Notes: generated from the sequence alone by a model not told the origin. A DNA stretch of 64,000 bases from Helicostylum pulchrum (GCA_025677825.1 JAIXMO010000033.1:124001-188000); one strand, 5' to 3'; counted from the first letter of the stretch, positions 49,528 through 60,795 are shown. Numbers and translations are program-made.

Positions 49528-50702
49528 ATGCCAAGTAGAAGAAGAACTAGCGGACAAAGAGCCGCTCCCAAACTGTTTCATTGTACTGGTTATGGCAACT
49601 GTGACATGGTCTTTACCCGAAGCGAACATTTAGCAAGACACGAAAGAAAGCATACAGGAGAGGTAAAACACCCCCACTATATCTGATTTATTAAAAATGT
49701 ATTAACAGTTTTTTTTAAAAAAAACAGAAACCTTATAAATGTGTTGTACCTGGCTGCAGTAGAATGTTCAGTAGATTCGATAATATGATGCAGCATACTC
49801 AGACACATGAAAAGCATAAAAAGCATTCCACGGCCGAAAAAGACCAGACGCACGGCCACCGCCACAGCGTATCAAACGAGTCTCCGGTTAAATCTGAGTC
49901 TATACCATGGAACGATCATCAACAGTTGTCTCATCCTACTTTTGAGCCATCTTCCATGATGAGCAGCCGGACTTTACCGTTGCCTACCAGACGTGCCTCG
50001 TTTTCTTCTTACGGCAATATGCCGTACCCTCCTCCGCCCAGCAGTTACCGGTTATCCCAAGCGACTCCACATCCTTACTGTATTGACCCCTCAATGCAAG
50101 CGCATAATATACCTCGTAATCGATCTTCGTGGCCTATTAAGAGAGAACCCTATCAACCCAATTTTGGCTACTATCGACCTTCTCCACCGCCTCCACCCGT
50201 AGTTCAAACCAGTTTCGGAACCGAGTACCATAGTACCCGCCGCAGATCGTCTAACTCTACCATCTCTTCTGACTCAACCATCTTATCGCCCGCAGCTTTT
50301 GATTCTCCACCTGCCAAAAGAAGAATATCAATTGATGATCTCCGGCTACCGATCGAAAGCTTAAAAAACATTCAATTGGATGGAGATAAGAATGCTTACA
50401 GTAAAATACGCCATAATTCAATTGCCATCACACATGACGAGTATGAAGCACTGGAAGGCTTTGGTAAATTTCATAAAGGTTCTATTGTTGCTAGTGAACG
50501 CACATCTTCTGCAGGTAAAAATGGGTGGATACACAAGATATATTACACAAAAAAAAAAAATTGTTGTCTAATTTTCTTTTTTTAAAATGTAGAGTTGACT
50601 CCTTCTCCTGTATTAAAAAATGAAAGTCCTACAATTGCTGCTCAAGTATGCGCTATGAGGCAACGAGTTATGACTGTGAATGAATCGTTCCAAAGACGTT
50701 AA
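49528..50702 (+). CDS. C2H2 zinc-finger transcription factor (Usv1/Rgm1-like fingers)
   Basis: Three exons (49528-49662, 49728-50514, 50593-50702) give 343 residues. Two adjacent C2H2 fingers at the N-terminus use C-x5-C and C-x4-C spacing: Cys19, Cys25, His38, His42 ([20 protein letters not shown]) and Cys50, Cys55, His68, His72. The RSEHLARH recognition helix is typical of factors binding AGGGG-type stress or glucose elements (Msn2, Mig1, Usv1, Rgm1 groups); the GYG-C-M-FTR-EHLARH pattern is nearest Usv1/Rgm1. The rest is Ser/Pro-rich and disordered, with possible phosphorylation sites ([15 protein letters not shown]). Target genes are unknown. Confidence 0.85.
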
Positions 50703-50963
50703 GCTAGTTTTCTCTTTCTTTTTGTATATATATATTCTATTTTTTTTGTTATTATACATTGTATATTTCGTTTGTTTATAATAAAATAATATTAAACCAT
50801 AAATTCTATTGCTTGTCATGTAATACAAGGATCGAACTTAGTCTCACACAAAAGCCAAATTGTGCCAGAACAAGCGCCTTTTCAATTTCTTTGGGCAGGG
50901 TTTTCTTTTTTTTCGAGCTTGGGGGGTCTGTGTACACTTTTTTGCTGCTTTTATTATTGCAAG

Positions 50964-51234
50964 ATGGAGGACACGAATGTCAAGTTGACTGTTGATCTTG
51001 GTTACAAAGCACTTCAGCACTTTAATAAACTCTCGCATAAAGCTGCAGTCACGATTGATATTGGGCCTAACGTCATGCTTGCTATTAAGTATATTGCGGG
51101 TTCCTTGATCATCTATAAATCTATTGACGTAAGTATTTGGTATTGTGACTTTTGCTCAAACTGACGTCAATATATTTTAGACCTTATCGAACCTGATAAT
51201 GCATAATCGTGGTAATGCACTAAAGAAAAATTAG
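50964..51234 (+). CDS. Small single-pass membrane protein, unknown
   Basis: Two exons (50964-51128, 51181-51234) with good GT-AG borders give 72 residues. A polar N-terminus (MEDTNVKLTVDLGYKAL) is followed by one hydrophobic helix (VMLAIKYIAGSLIIYKSI) and a basic tail ending ALKKN. There is no signal peptide, so a tail-anchored or inner-membrane location is possible. An open frame continues upstream to 50862 but lies in a very hydrophobic, T-rich stretch and is not preferred. The gene is 132 bp upstream of the Mpv17-type gene on the same strand. Confidence 0.5.
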
Positions 51235-51366
51235 AAAACAATAACGTCCGAAACACCATAAAACACCCCCAGCCAATTTTTTTTTTAGACTGGGTTTTCT
51301 TTTTTAAAAACGAATTATTTTCTTTTTTCTTCTTTTTCTTTACCTTTTTTCTTTCTTTTTACAAGT

Positions 51367-52092
51367 ATGAACGGTTTAAGAACGTTCAAGGCATTTTATA
51401 ACAAATCTTACAATAAACGACCTATTTTAACGCTTTGTGTGGCTAACGGATTCCTCGGTGCTATCAGTGACAGTTTAGCGCAAGGTATATCTCTATACGA
51501 GAAATCGACCAAAAGGATCAACGCAGCCATTTTACCCGAGAAAATCACACGTCATGAAAGCATGTGGAGTTTATCATCTACATGGGACTTTCAAAGAACA
51601 CTACGATTTGCCGCATACAATTTCTGTGTAGCACCCTTAGGAGGAAAATGGTACATGTTTCTGGATAAATTTTTCCCTATGCCAGTGGTAACGGGGGTAG
51701 TAACCAAAGCAGTTCAAAGTCAAATTACAAGGAAGGCAAATGGTATGGCCGTCAAACGGATGTTGACAGATCAACTTTTATTTGCACCTGCAGGTTTAGT
51801 CGTGTTTTTTACCGCCATGGGATTGGCCGAAGGGGGTTGGGAAAACGTCAAGGAAAAGTTTCAAGATGCTTATATGCCCGCGTTAATTGCTAACTACAAG
51901 GTGTGGCCGGCCGTTCAGTTTGTGAACTTTAAGTTTATGCCGCTTCAGTATAGATTACCGTTTGTGAGTAGTTTAGGTATTGTATGGAACGCTTATTTAA
52001 GTTGGTTGAATAATGCTTCGAAGCAAGAGGAACAAGTATTAGAGATATTAGAGAGAGAGGATACTGTATTAGAGGTTATGCAGATCACTTGA
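51367..52092 (+). CDS. Mpv17/PMP22-family membrane protein
   Basis: Intronless, 241 residues. Starts with the family-typical WxxY-like head (FKAFYNKSYNKRPILTLCVANG), has four hydrophobic segments, and ends with the signature region ALIANYKVWPAVQFVNFKFM followed by PLQYRLPFVSSLGIVWNAYL. Members include Mpv17, Sym1 and peroxisomal PMP22, integral proteins of the inner mitochondrial or peroxisomal membrane with channel-like roles. A longer loop after the second segment (with MWSLSSTWDFQRTLRF) separates it from Sym1 and resembles fungal members of the wider family. The organelle is not certain. Confidence 0.88.
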   Translation: MNGLRTFKAFYNKSYNKRPILTLCVANGFLGAISDSLAQGISLYEKSTKRINAAILPEKITRHESMWSLSSTWDFQRTLRFAAYNFCVAPLGGKWYMFLDKFFPMPVVTGVVTKAVQSQITRKANGMAVKRMLTDQLLFAPAGLVVFFTAMGLAEGGWENVKEKFQDAYMPALIANYKVWPAVQFVNFKFMPLQYRLPFVSSLGIVWNAYLSWLNNASKQEEQVLEILEREDTVLEVMQIT

Positions 52093-52407
52093 GCTGGAAG
52101 ATCATTACTTTTTATACCTTACATATATGTATATATATATACACTGAACGCCCCCCTTCACCATTTACTACATCGTACGATTTTACCGAGCAATAATAAT
52201 AATAATAAAATATGCAATTTATTATGTCACCATGATATCGTCTTGTCAAAAGAAAAGAAAAAGGGGTTTAGTGCGATTATTTTTATCTTAACTTTTTTTG
52301 TGTGACACAGGTTCAAAAAGAATTGCACAAGAGAATCACAAGCAGGAAAAAAAAAATTTCTATTTTTATTCTTTTAGATTGTTGGATATATTTTTAAGGT
52401 GTAAGAG

Positions 52408-52455
52408 TAGGCGAAAGGGATAGGATAGTATACTTATAAATAATGTAAGTGTAAA
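52408..52455 (-). repeat. LTR remnant of the gypsy family
   Basis: AGTAGGCGAAAGGGATAGGA and following bases (TAGTATACTTATAAATAATG) match the LTRs at 33967 and 39461, with an internal deletion. It is a partial solo LTR. Confidence 0.65.
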
Positions 52456-52780
52456 TCAAAACTATCTACTCTCCTCAATGTCGTTTATGTACAAGCGCTG
52501 AAGACAATCTCTCTCACTTCATTATAAATTGTCCAATAGAACAAGAAATATGGTCGATAATTATAACCAAGTACTTTCAGGATTTGATCGTTACTATTCC
52601 CGGCATATGAAAACGTCAACTTCCCAAACATTACACCATTCTGTCTACTAATCACTGGACAATATGGATATATTACTGGGAATATATTATCAATCAAACG
52701 CCTTTTATTTTGGACACCATCGTGAACAAAATAACTTCGCATATTTCACTTTTATTAGACAAGTCCACCATTCACTAAAA
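52456..52780 (+). mobile_element. LINE remnant, C-terminal zinc-binding region of a reverse transcriptase ORF
   Basis: One frame reads CRLCTSAEDNLSHFIINCPI followed by EQEIW, matching the C-x2-C-x7-8-H-x4-C zf-RVT motif found at the C-terminus of non-LTR retrotransposon ORF2 proteins. The frame is broken shortly after (stop near 52610), and further aromatic segments (HWTIWIYYWEYIINQTPFIL) are typical of the same tail. Only the 3' end of an element is present, as common for LINE insertions. Confidence 0.6.
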
Positions 52781-52865
52781 AAATAAAAAAATAGCTACCC
52801 ATTTCCCTCATAGATAGAAATTTTCCTTTTATTCTTCCAATTTTTTTTTCTCCCTAGCTCAATTG

Positions 52866-54749
52866 ATGAGTCGCGATATACATGTGGATCAAGTTCGTCA
52901 ACCTTTGTTAATTATTGCAAAAACACAAGTTTGTCCTGATACTATTCTGAGCCAACTTCCTCGCTCTATTCCTAACGTCGTTCGATTTGACGGAAAACGC
53001 GGGGATCCAACGTTAATTGAAAACGCAGTACCATCTGTATCTGATACAAACTACGGACAACATCAGCAATTGGAACGCCAACTTGATGAAAATCAACGAA
53101 AGTTAAATGCATTACTTTTAGCTCGATTTAAAGCATCTGAACATGATCCAGTTCTTATATCTACAGCTATTCCAACAGATTATTTATACCATATGAATCA
53201 ACCCAATCACTCGTGTACATTCAATTTTGTTTCACTTTGGAGTACATGGGCAGGAGAAAACCCAAAGATCCGTAATTTTTCAAATACTCAAGAGGATCGT
53301 GAAGAATTCTGTCATGCACAATCGTTATTGGAAAATAACTACTTGAAAGACGCAGGTCGTGATATAATGCAAACCTTGGACACAAACGATATGAAGAATC
53401 GATTTAATGGGATTGGTAGTAATCCAGTTAGTATATTACCTATCGCGGATTCTTTTAATTGGCCATTTGAAATATCAGCACGTACAAGCGAAGAATTAAG
53501 AACCGAGTTGGCAAATGTATGGGAGCTTATTCCTACTGATAGTGTTTGGAATGCTACTGATCAAGAAAAAGCACAAATTATTGAATCACTTGCAAATATA
53601 TTGGTAACTTGTATTGACTATGAAATTGATGCTCTTTTTCAAGATCGAATCGAAATTGCAAAGGAGTTTGATGATAATTTAACTCAAACGTTAACTGACC
53701 TTTGTCAGCGCAGTAGTGTTATTGCGTTAACTGCTGATTTTGCTGTGGCGAATCGAGTTTTGGTTTCCTGTTTACGGCCTCGTGCTATTATTGTAGACGA
53801 CGCATCAGAGATATTGGAATCAACTTTGGCATCTACCATTTTGGGTACTCGTGCGGAACATTTGGTTTTGTTGGGTAACAATGATAATTCATCTAAACCT
53901 CACTTAAACAATACCAACATGACTGGTGACCCTCACAATCTTGACGTTTCTTTATTTGAGAGATGTAAAGGATCTGGTTGTGAAATGGAGTTATTGTAAG
54001 AACAATGGCGTATGTTATCTGAAATGGCGAATATAATCGATCAATTTAACGGTATCGAGGATTAAACAAGTTCCTTCGTGACTAATGCACATATAGCGTA
54101 TTGTAATGAAAATATGGTAGACGGTAGAAAATCTCAAGAAGAAACCATGCGCGGTATTAAAAAACGTACATTTTATCTTGTTTATCAAGCACCTGAACAA
54201 TCTAATCGAAATCATGATTACTTCAAGATATGTAAATTTGATATTACAGATGCTGAAGTTGAAAAGCAAGATTCATTTTGTACTTTACGGTTTACCTTTT
54301 TCAACGTTACCTTAAACGTTTTGTTACAATTCTTACAGGTTGTTCTGAGCAAAAAAAAAAAATTAATCGTAGCCACTTTAAACAAAGGGAATGGAAAGAT
54401 TTCAAGCTTCGCAAGTGATACTCATAAAATCATTATGAATACAGTGGAGCAAAATGCAGGTAGACAAGATTCATTTACAATTGTTTCAACCGCTACACCG
54501 GCGCATTCATTTTCTACTCTGGATAATGTTTCACATGCATTAACTCGTGCACGCTACGGCTTATTTGTGATTGGAAACCCCGAAAGAGATAATGTTAATG
54601 GTCGAGGGAAAGTCTTTGCAAATTATATGAAGACTAGGGGCTTATTTGCGACGCATATGAAATCGAGCTGCTTCGAACATGGTGATACATTTACAGTAGA
54701 AAAATGGCAAGACTTTGACAATATGCGAAACGGTGGATGCTTTGTATGA
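52866..54749 (+). pseudogene. Truncated NFX1/ZNFX1-type SF1 helicase pseudogene
   Basis: An open frame of 377 codons from 52866, then two in-frame stops (TAA 53997-53999 and 54063-54065), after which the same frame stays open to 54749. Recognisable pieces: a start corresponding to helicase motif Ia (QPLLIIAKTQV), motif II IIVDDASEILES, a motif III-like LVLLGNN, a LDVSLFERC segment typical of ZNFX1-like helicases, a degraded QWRMLSEMANII (the family has QRRM), and motif VI ALTRARYGLFVIGN. The Walker A part and everything before it are missing; its place is taken by LINE and LTR debris. Such helicases unwind RNA in surveillance and silencing pathways in other eukaryotes; this copy is dead. Confidence 0.75.
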
Positions 54750-55675
54750 TGAGTTCGATGGCTTTGATAGTCTTGCTTGGCATGGTCAACCCGAAAACCA
54801 ATAATAGTAAAAATATTGATAACAAAGCTTTTTAAAAATAACCCCCCCCCCCTCCCTCCTCCTCCTCCTCCGGGTTAATATTTAATAGTTCTTGCTTGTG
54901 TATATCTCTAAACTCTTTCAACATTACTTTTCATTTCTCTCCTAGCTGCTTCTCCCGTTACATTCACGAATAATCTTAAGTATTAAATCTATTCGAGCTT
55001 CTTTTCTAGTGATCAAGTCCTTGTTTTCCTTGATTTGCTTCAATCAATTCCTGACCGTTGGGATCATATTCACGTATCTCTTTGTTAGACTTAAGCAAGT
55101 GTGCAATAGCGTTTTGTATTTCTGGAATCTCTGTTATAAGAGTCGCATCGAAACTAGCAACGTAACTTTTTACTTGTATTTTAGATTATGGTCAAAAGAT
55201 ACAGATGGGTTGATACAGATCAAGTTGCATTTAGTATAATTTCTTATTATCTTGCCGTCTTTTTCTTAAATGACCAAATGTTGGGAAGCAATAGACACAA
55301 GTCTGCGATGTCATGTGTTCATTGGTGACACAGGCATTCCCTCTATTGTCTAATATCGATATTTACTTCTCCTACGACTCGATAACGTTTATATATAGTT
55401 CCAAATGAAACTTGAATCTATCGAGTGTAAACGGTGTCGTAAACGATATCACAAGTGGCGTTAAGATCGTGATTTTCGTGTTTGCAGAGATACTTCAAAA
55501 AACCAACTTTGATAGAAGGACCTAACCTGTCTTCTTTTTTTTTTCTTCGGGCGAGACTAGAATAAGAAAAGTGGTAAATAATAGATTACATCACCAAATA
55601 AACACCCTCTTTTATCATTTTGTTTTTATTTATCACTTATTTGTTTTTACCAATGTTTTTGTTTTGCTTCGTTTT
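54750..55675. other. Intergenic region, nothing firm
   Basis: Contains the C/T-rich microsatellite at 54842 and AT-rich DNA. A 76-codon open frame at 55009-55239 is hydrophobic and T-rich, with no sign of function. Confidence 0.4.
54842..54871. repeat. Poly-C / (CTC)n microsatellite
   Basis: Eleven C followed by TCC and CTC units, ending in CCGGG. Confidence 0.85.
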
Positions 55676-56600
55676 CGTACAAACCGATACGGGTTCCTCT
55701 TATAATAATGGTTATCTCTAAACGTAAGTGAAAAAGTAATATGGCACACTTTTTGTAATCGACCGTGTAAATTGACCATGCATAAACAACTTTACGACGG
55801 ATTCAGAAAGTAACAGAGGTATACATGTTTAGCTAACAAAAAACTAAACCCTTTACAATGTACTAACTAAACTGTACAAAGATAACTATAACGTAGAAAA
55901 AAAATGTGTTTTCCTAGGTGGTCTTCTTTACAGGGAAAAGGATTTGCTGGAGATATTAAAGAGGTGTTCGTTCGCTAAACCCGTCAGCGTTTCAAAAAGA
56001 GCCAAAAAAGAGGCAGTGTAAGTGCTGTTTGATATGTGTAGTGTAAAATAATTTTCACTCATAATTTTCTTTTTTAGCTTTTGCATAAAAAAAAACGAAG
56101 AAGCAGCGATTTTTTTTTTTTTTTTGCTATTTCAACATAAAAGAGTTCACGCTTTGTCGCTCTATGTCACCGCTATTTATTAATCAGGCAAAATTTAAAA
56201 ACCCCCCTGCCGCCACATACGTAAGTAAGATGTGCAATTTATTGATATATAGAAAACTGACTTAATTTTGAGGATAGGCTTATACAAATTGGCAAAGTAG
56301 GACTTTTTGGTGCCGCAACAATAACACTCTGGAGTCGTATGAAAACGAATTGAGTAAAAATAAAAGATGAAACCAAAAATGATTTAATCAAACTGGCCGA
56401 AAAGGAACGACAAATTGAAGAAGATGAAGCGATCATTGTCATAAAAAAAGAAAGATATCTCTTCTTTTGCAATTAAAGGAGCTGGAGCAGCGAACAGCAA
56501 TTACAAGAAATTAAAGAGGAAGTCAAACAAGAAGAAAATTGAAATTGGCTAAAAAGAAACGAAAAGTCGAAGAAGACAAACTGATAAAAAACTTGGGTTA
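55676..56600 (+). pseudogene. Decayed family copy 3 (fused remains)
   Basis: The first part (55676-56025) matches the start of the gene at 12356: CAAACCGATAC is shared, followed by a donor at the same place (GTAAGTG versus GTACGTG), and further on EKDLLEILKRC corresponds to NMELPEILQC; the start codon is lost. The second part (56040-56500) matches the minus-strand gene at 45598-46060 in order: the ATTTTCACTCATAATTTTCT block, the CCGCCACATACGTAAGTAAG donor block, then the Lys/Glu-rich tail. Many stops and indels. It connects the two other loci as one family or shows two family members collapsed together. Confidence 0.6.
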
Positions 56601-58050
56601 TTATAATACAGCTTAAGGGCTTGGGAGCAGCCTTGAGCTTGTCTTGCGTGATTGGATTCTAGTAATTTCTTAAATAAAAAGTTCACAATAAAATAATGCC
56701 GCTAATAAAATAGTTCAAATGTCCCTCTTCTTAAACTAAAGATCTACTCTCATGTACCACAAATCCAAAAAAAAAAAGGGCTTGTAGATAACAGGTAGAA
56801 AAGACGGATTAATTGTTAGTATAGAATAGAATCATCCGTAATTTAAAAATAGAGCTTCTCGGATAAAGTTGATACAGTTTTGTTAAGATAACACTTTTTT
56901 ATATACCCGGATTACCTTTTTTTTTCTGTTCAAATTGGATTCTGTAATTAAGAGACTGTTGAGGGAGGGAGTCAGTGGTTAAAGTTGTACCTTTTTTTTT
57001 CGCCTCCCAACATCATTTATATTAAAATGAAGTTGGGATCCAAATAATGAAACTATCGCCATTTAAGAAAAAAAAAGAAAGGAATGCGGCATAATAATAA
57101 GGAATAGAATAAGATGACGAATTTCATGTAGCTAAGACAGTTATGTTTTACTTGTATTTCCTGGGTTTCTAAAACTGACTGGTTTTGGGTCTTCGAGATG
57201 GATATAAGAGTGTAAACGTTATGCAGATGAGCAAATCTTAGGGGTCACTACTGATCGACTACGCACATACTAATAGTAATGATGTTTGTATTATTTTTTT
57301 CATTTTATATATTCGATACTTAACATCTTTGTTTTCATTGTGGTCGAATACATGAATAGAGTTTATTATAAACTTTATAAGTACAATAAAAACTCTATAT
57401 ATCATTATTATAAGCACTTTTTATTACTCAACATGACGGTGTCTTTTTTTTTCTTCTTGTACCTGTATATTCTTTTGCTTCCCCCCCCCCCCTCGTTTTT
57501 CTTATTCGTCAAAACACACACGCACTCCCTTTCATTATAGAGTCATAATACTACTTTATAAAAAATTTCCTCCCTATTTTTATTCGAGTGTAACAACAGA
57601 TTGATATACCAATAATACTAGAAAACAAGAAATAACAGGAGTAAAGAATACATGAGGAGAGAGTACCAAGACCTGCAATACAAACGGAAAGCATACTAAT
57701 ATATGCATGGTTAGACTACAATCTTTTATTGTTACGAAATACAGCTTTTTTGAGGTAAAATTGTCGTATGATAAAGAAACTATATACCAAAGTAGATCTT
57801 TTTTTTTTAGGTAACCAAGAGATCGTCACTACAAACAAAACAAACGAGTGGCGCATAAAGAAAATAAAAACTTACAGGAGAGAGAAAGAAAAAAAAACTA
57901 TTTGGTTTTACCTATCTCCTATATGCAAGAACTGAACTGTAAAAAAAAATATATATATATATAAAGAGACTGAGAAAACCATGCCTTCTTTTTTTTTTTT
58001 TGTTCTTACATATACACATTTTAAAGCTTTCTAGAATAACATAATATAAA
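56601..58050. other. 1.4 kb AT-rich intergenic region
   Basis: No supported gene. A C12 run stands at 57481-57492. The right end is the promoter of the first secreted-protein gene. A minus-strand open frame (57912-58178) only shadows that gene and its upstream DNA. Confidence 0.45.
57960..57965 (+). promoter_or_regulatory. TATA box, secreted-protein gene 1
   Basis: TATAAA at the end of an (AT)n run, 91 bp upstream of the ATG at 58051. The other members of the array have a TATA box at a similar distance. Confidence 0.55.
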
Positions 58051-58743
58051 ATGCGTACTACTGCTTTCATTACATTGGCTGTTGCTTGCTTACTACTCAG
58101 CACATCTGCAGATGCGCGAGTTATTAAAAAGAGAGGAGGAATTCTCCCATTAGGCGGTGACGGTGGTACCGGTGGCACTGGTGGAGATGGCGGTGCTGGC
58201 GGTAATTCTTATGGCGCCGGAGCTGCAGCTCCTGGCGGTGCTGGTGCTCCAGGTGGACCTGGTGGACCTGGTGGTGCTGCTAATTTACCTTTATCTACTA
58301 CAACTCTCCCTGCTTTACCTCCCTTACCTGGCGTACCTGGCGTTGTACCTACTTTACCTAAGGGTTTAGTACCTACTGCACCCGCTTTACCAGCTGTACC
58401 AGCTGTACCAGCTGTACCAGCTGTACCAGATCTCGGTGGTGTAGCTGCTGGATTACTTGGTGGATTATCTCCTCAAAAACCCGAAAAGAGAAGATTACCT
58501 GTACGTCGTAGATTAGCTGCTCGCGCAGGTGCTGTCACATCAGAAAGCAAAGACCAGGCTCAAGGTGCTACTGATACAAGCAAGGGCCAGGCTAAAGGTG
58601 TTGCTGATACAGCCCAGAAAGCATCGGGGCCTTTAGGCGGTGTTGTAGGAACAGCCGTAAAGTTAGCTGGTGGTTTAGGTCCACTTAAAGGCGTTACAGG
58701 CGCTACAGGCGGACTTCCAATCGGAAAACGTGCAGATGTTTAA
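58051..58743 (+). CDS. Secreted Gly/Pro/Ala-rich elastin-like protein 1
   Basis: Intronless, 230 residues. A signal peptide (1-22, TLAVACLLLSTSADA) is followed by a dibasic site (RVIKKR) suggesting Kex2-type processing, then low-complexity tracts: Gly-rich (GGDGGTGGTGGDGGAGG), collagen/elastin-like (PGGPGGPGGAA), LP repeats, and four copies of PAV (ALPAVPAVPAVPAVPDL). A basic patch (PEKRRLPVRRRLAARAG) and a Gln/Ala-rich helix-like part precede the C-terminus, which ends GGLPIGKRADV with another dibasic site. No enzyme domain. Shares the MRT-x signal start, -RVI- dibasic site and GLP motifs with the gene at 59923. Probably an extracellular or wall-associated structural protein, or a peptide precursor. 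Confidence 0.8.
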   Translation: MRTTAFITLAVACLLLSTSADARVIKKRGGILPLGGDGGTGGTGGDGGAGGNSYGAGAAAPGGAGAPGGPGGPGGAANLPLSTTTLPALPPLPGVPGVVPTLPKGLVPTAPALPAVPAVPAVPAVPDLGGVAAGLLGGLSPQKPEKRRLPVRRRLAARAGAVTSESKDQAQGATDTSKGQAKGVADTAQKASGPLGGVVGTAVKLAGGLGPLKGVTGATGGLPIGKRADV

Positions 58744-59922
58744 CTAACTACACTTGTTTAATTTGATTATATAACAACTATTTTAAAATAAAAATTTTTT
58801 TTTAAAGAGATTAATCAAAAGGGCCTTTTTATTATAATGTCAAAATTGGCATCTGAATATAGCATTTTTTTTCTTTAAAGACTTTGACCTTGTACAGAAA
58901 ATTGGTCGAAACTTCACGTCAAAATGTACAATAAGGGCAAAGGAAAAAAAAATTCCATTTCCAACTTGACATACTGTTTTTATGCTCAAATTTTAAAAAA
59001 GATTTGTATTTTTCATAATGTACACATTATCTCCTGGATATACAGAGCATAAAAAAGAAAGTACAATTCAATGTTTCCTCTCACTCCCCTCTCTGTCTTT
59101 TTAATACATGTATACATATTTATTTTTTTGCTGTAGTAGTTATTGCTAGCCTCATACTCCAAGTTTTTATACATGCGTGTACAATTAATCTTTTTTTTTT
59201 TTTTTTGGGTAATTTTTTACTTGCTTAAAAAGAATATTAACACAAGTTAACTAAAAACCACCTTCTTTTAAAAAAAAACATATCGACTATTGCTATAAAA
59301 ATGTTAGAAATTGAATCAAAAGGCTAAACTATTTCAAATGTACAAAATTAGTTCAGATCGAAAGTGTTGTTAGTTAAATATCACAAGACAGTTTCAAATA
59401 ATTTGTTAATATGCAGGTTCTCTCTTTTTTTTTTTTTTTGTATGCGGTAAAATTTATCTTTTATCTGATATAAAAAAAAGTAAACTTTATCACATCAGTG
59501 TTTGTTTTTTTTTTACAGAAAATATCTATGTTTTTTTTTCTCTCTCTGCAGATCTTTTACCATTGTTTAATCTTTATTATACGTACAAATATTTTATTTG
59601 ATACATTTAAATATGTATGCAGAGCAAGGAAAAAAAAAAAGCAAATAAATTCTCTTCAGAACTGGATCTACTTGGAAGAAAAAGAAACACTTTTGAACAA
59701 AAAAAGTTCCCCTCGAAAACCCTTCTTTGCATACACATCATATACAGTTATAAACTATTTAGCATCACAGTATTATTAACTCATGTCTGGACGTTGTAGT
59801 AAACTCTATCACAAATTATGCAAATACTCCTCTAATTTTACATATAAAAGAGACATCCTCTTTTTATTCCAATTACTACATAATCTTTTCTTCTTCCTTT
59901 TTTAAAAAAAACATTTAAAACA
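58744..59922. other. Intergenic region between secreted-protein genes
   Basis: 1.2 kb, AT-rich, with many T-runs. Short open frames near 59498-59799 are not supported. The TATA box of the next gene is at 59843. Confidence 0.45.
59843..59849 (+). promoter_or_regulatory. TATA box, secreted-protein gene 2
   Basis: TATAAAA, 80 bp upstream of the ATG at 59923. Confidence 0.6.
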
Positions 59923-60795
59923 ATGCGAACATCAGCTCTCTTAACATTGTCTATTGCGAGCTTGGTATTCAATGTAAACGCACGTGTTATCAACCGAAGA
60001 ACTCTTCCTCTTGATACAGCTTTACTTGGAGGAAGAGAGGGTCAACACGGTACTTTGGGTGTCGTCGATGGAGTTGTCTATACGGTTCTCGCTGAGCATG
60101 AAGCTAAAAGAGGCTTACCTATCGCTGGTAAATTACTTTCTTCTAAAAAAAGTAACAGCAGCAGCAATAAAAAAACTTCCGGAACTTCCAAAACTTCTTC
60201 AAAAGGCAAAGCTGATTCCAAGAAAAATAAAAAGCATACCGAGGAGGAAGATGAAGAAGAAGATGAAGAAGAAGATAATGATGAAGAAGATGGAAAAGAA
60301 GGAAAAGGGAAAAAAGAAAAAAAAGGTGGTCTCCCTGTTGTCGGCAGCCTCCCAGTAGGAGGAGGTAGTAAAGGTGGAAAAGATGGAGAAGGTGGAAAAG
60401 GCGGTCTTCCTATTGTTGGTAACGTAGCTGGTGAAGGTGGTCTTCCCGTTGTTGGTGGTGGTGGTGGCAAGGGCGATAAAGACGGTAAAGGTGGCCTTCC
60501 TCTCGTTGGAGGACTTCCCGTGGGCGCTGCTGGCTTACCAGTCGTAGGTGGAGGTGGAGGCGAAGGTGGTGAAGGTGGTGGCCTTCCTATTGTCGGTGAC
60601 GGTCTCCCTGTTCTTGAAGATGGACTTCCTGTACTTGGCGACGACGGCCTCCCTGTACTTGGTGAAGACGGGCTTTCTCTCGATGAAGGGCTTCCTGTAC
60701 TCGATGATGGACTGTCTCTTGATGAAGGCCTTCCTCTTGCCGATGATCTTTCTCTAGATGAAGGCCTCCTCGACAGTCTTCCTTTACGTAAATAA
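59923..60795 (+). CDS. Secreted GLPVVGG-repeat protein 2
   Basis: Intronless, 290 residues. Signal peptide 1-20 (LLTLSIASLVFNVNA), then RVINRR (dibasic) and EAKRGLPIAG (second dibasic site). A Ser/Lys-rich segment leads to a long acidic block (EEEDEEEDEEEDNDEEDG) followed by a Lys-rich one. The C-terminal half is built of short repeats around GLP-[IVL]-[VL]-G with Gly spacers (GGLPVVGG, GGLPIVGN, GGLPLVGG, AGLPVVGG), drifting to acidic forms (DGLPVLGD, EGLPVLDD, DGLSLDE). The alternation of hydrophobic turns and Gly resembles elastin. Charge-patterned low complexity and a signal peptide suggest a secreted, self-associating or mineral/metal-binding protein; this is inference. Confidence 0.8.
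   Translation: MRTSALLTLSIASLVFNVNARVINRRTLPLDTALLGGREGQHGTLGVVDGVVYTVLAEHEAKRGLPIAGKLLSSKKSNSSSNKKTSGTSKTSSKGKADSKKNKKHTEEEDEEEDEEEDNDEEDGKEGKGKKEKKGGLPVVGSLPVGGGSKGGKDGEGGKGGLPIVGNVAGEGGLPVVGGGGGKGDKDGKGGLPLVGGLPVGAAGLPVVGGGGGEGGEGGGLPIVGDGLPVLEDGLPVLGDDGLPVLGEDGLSLDEGLPVLDDGLSLDEGLPLADDLSLDEGLLDSLPLRK

Noticed and set aside
57286..57540. 84-codon hydrophobic ORF
   Set aside because: Composition is that of T-rich DNA (Phe, Leu, Tyr) and includes a C12 run; no start or splice context.
60078..60470. 130-codon Pro/Ser-rich minus-strand ORF
   Set aside because: Mirror image of the Gly-rich repeat region of the secreted protein gene.
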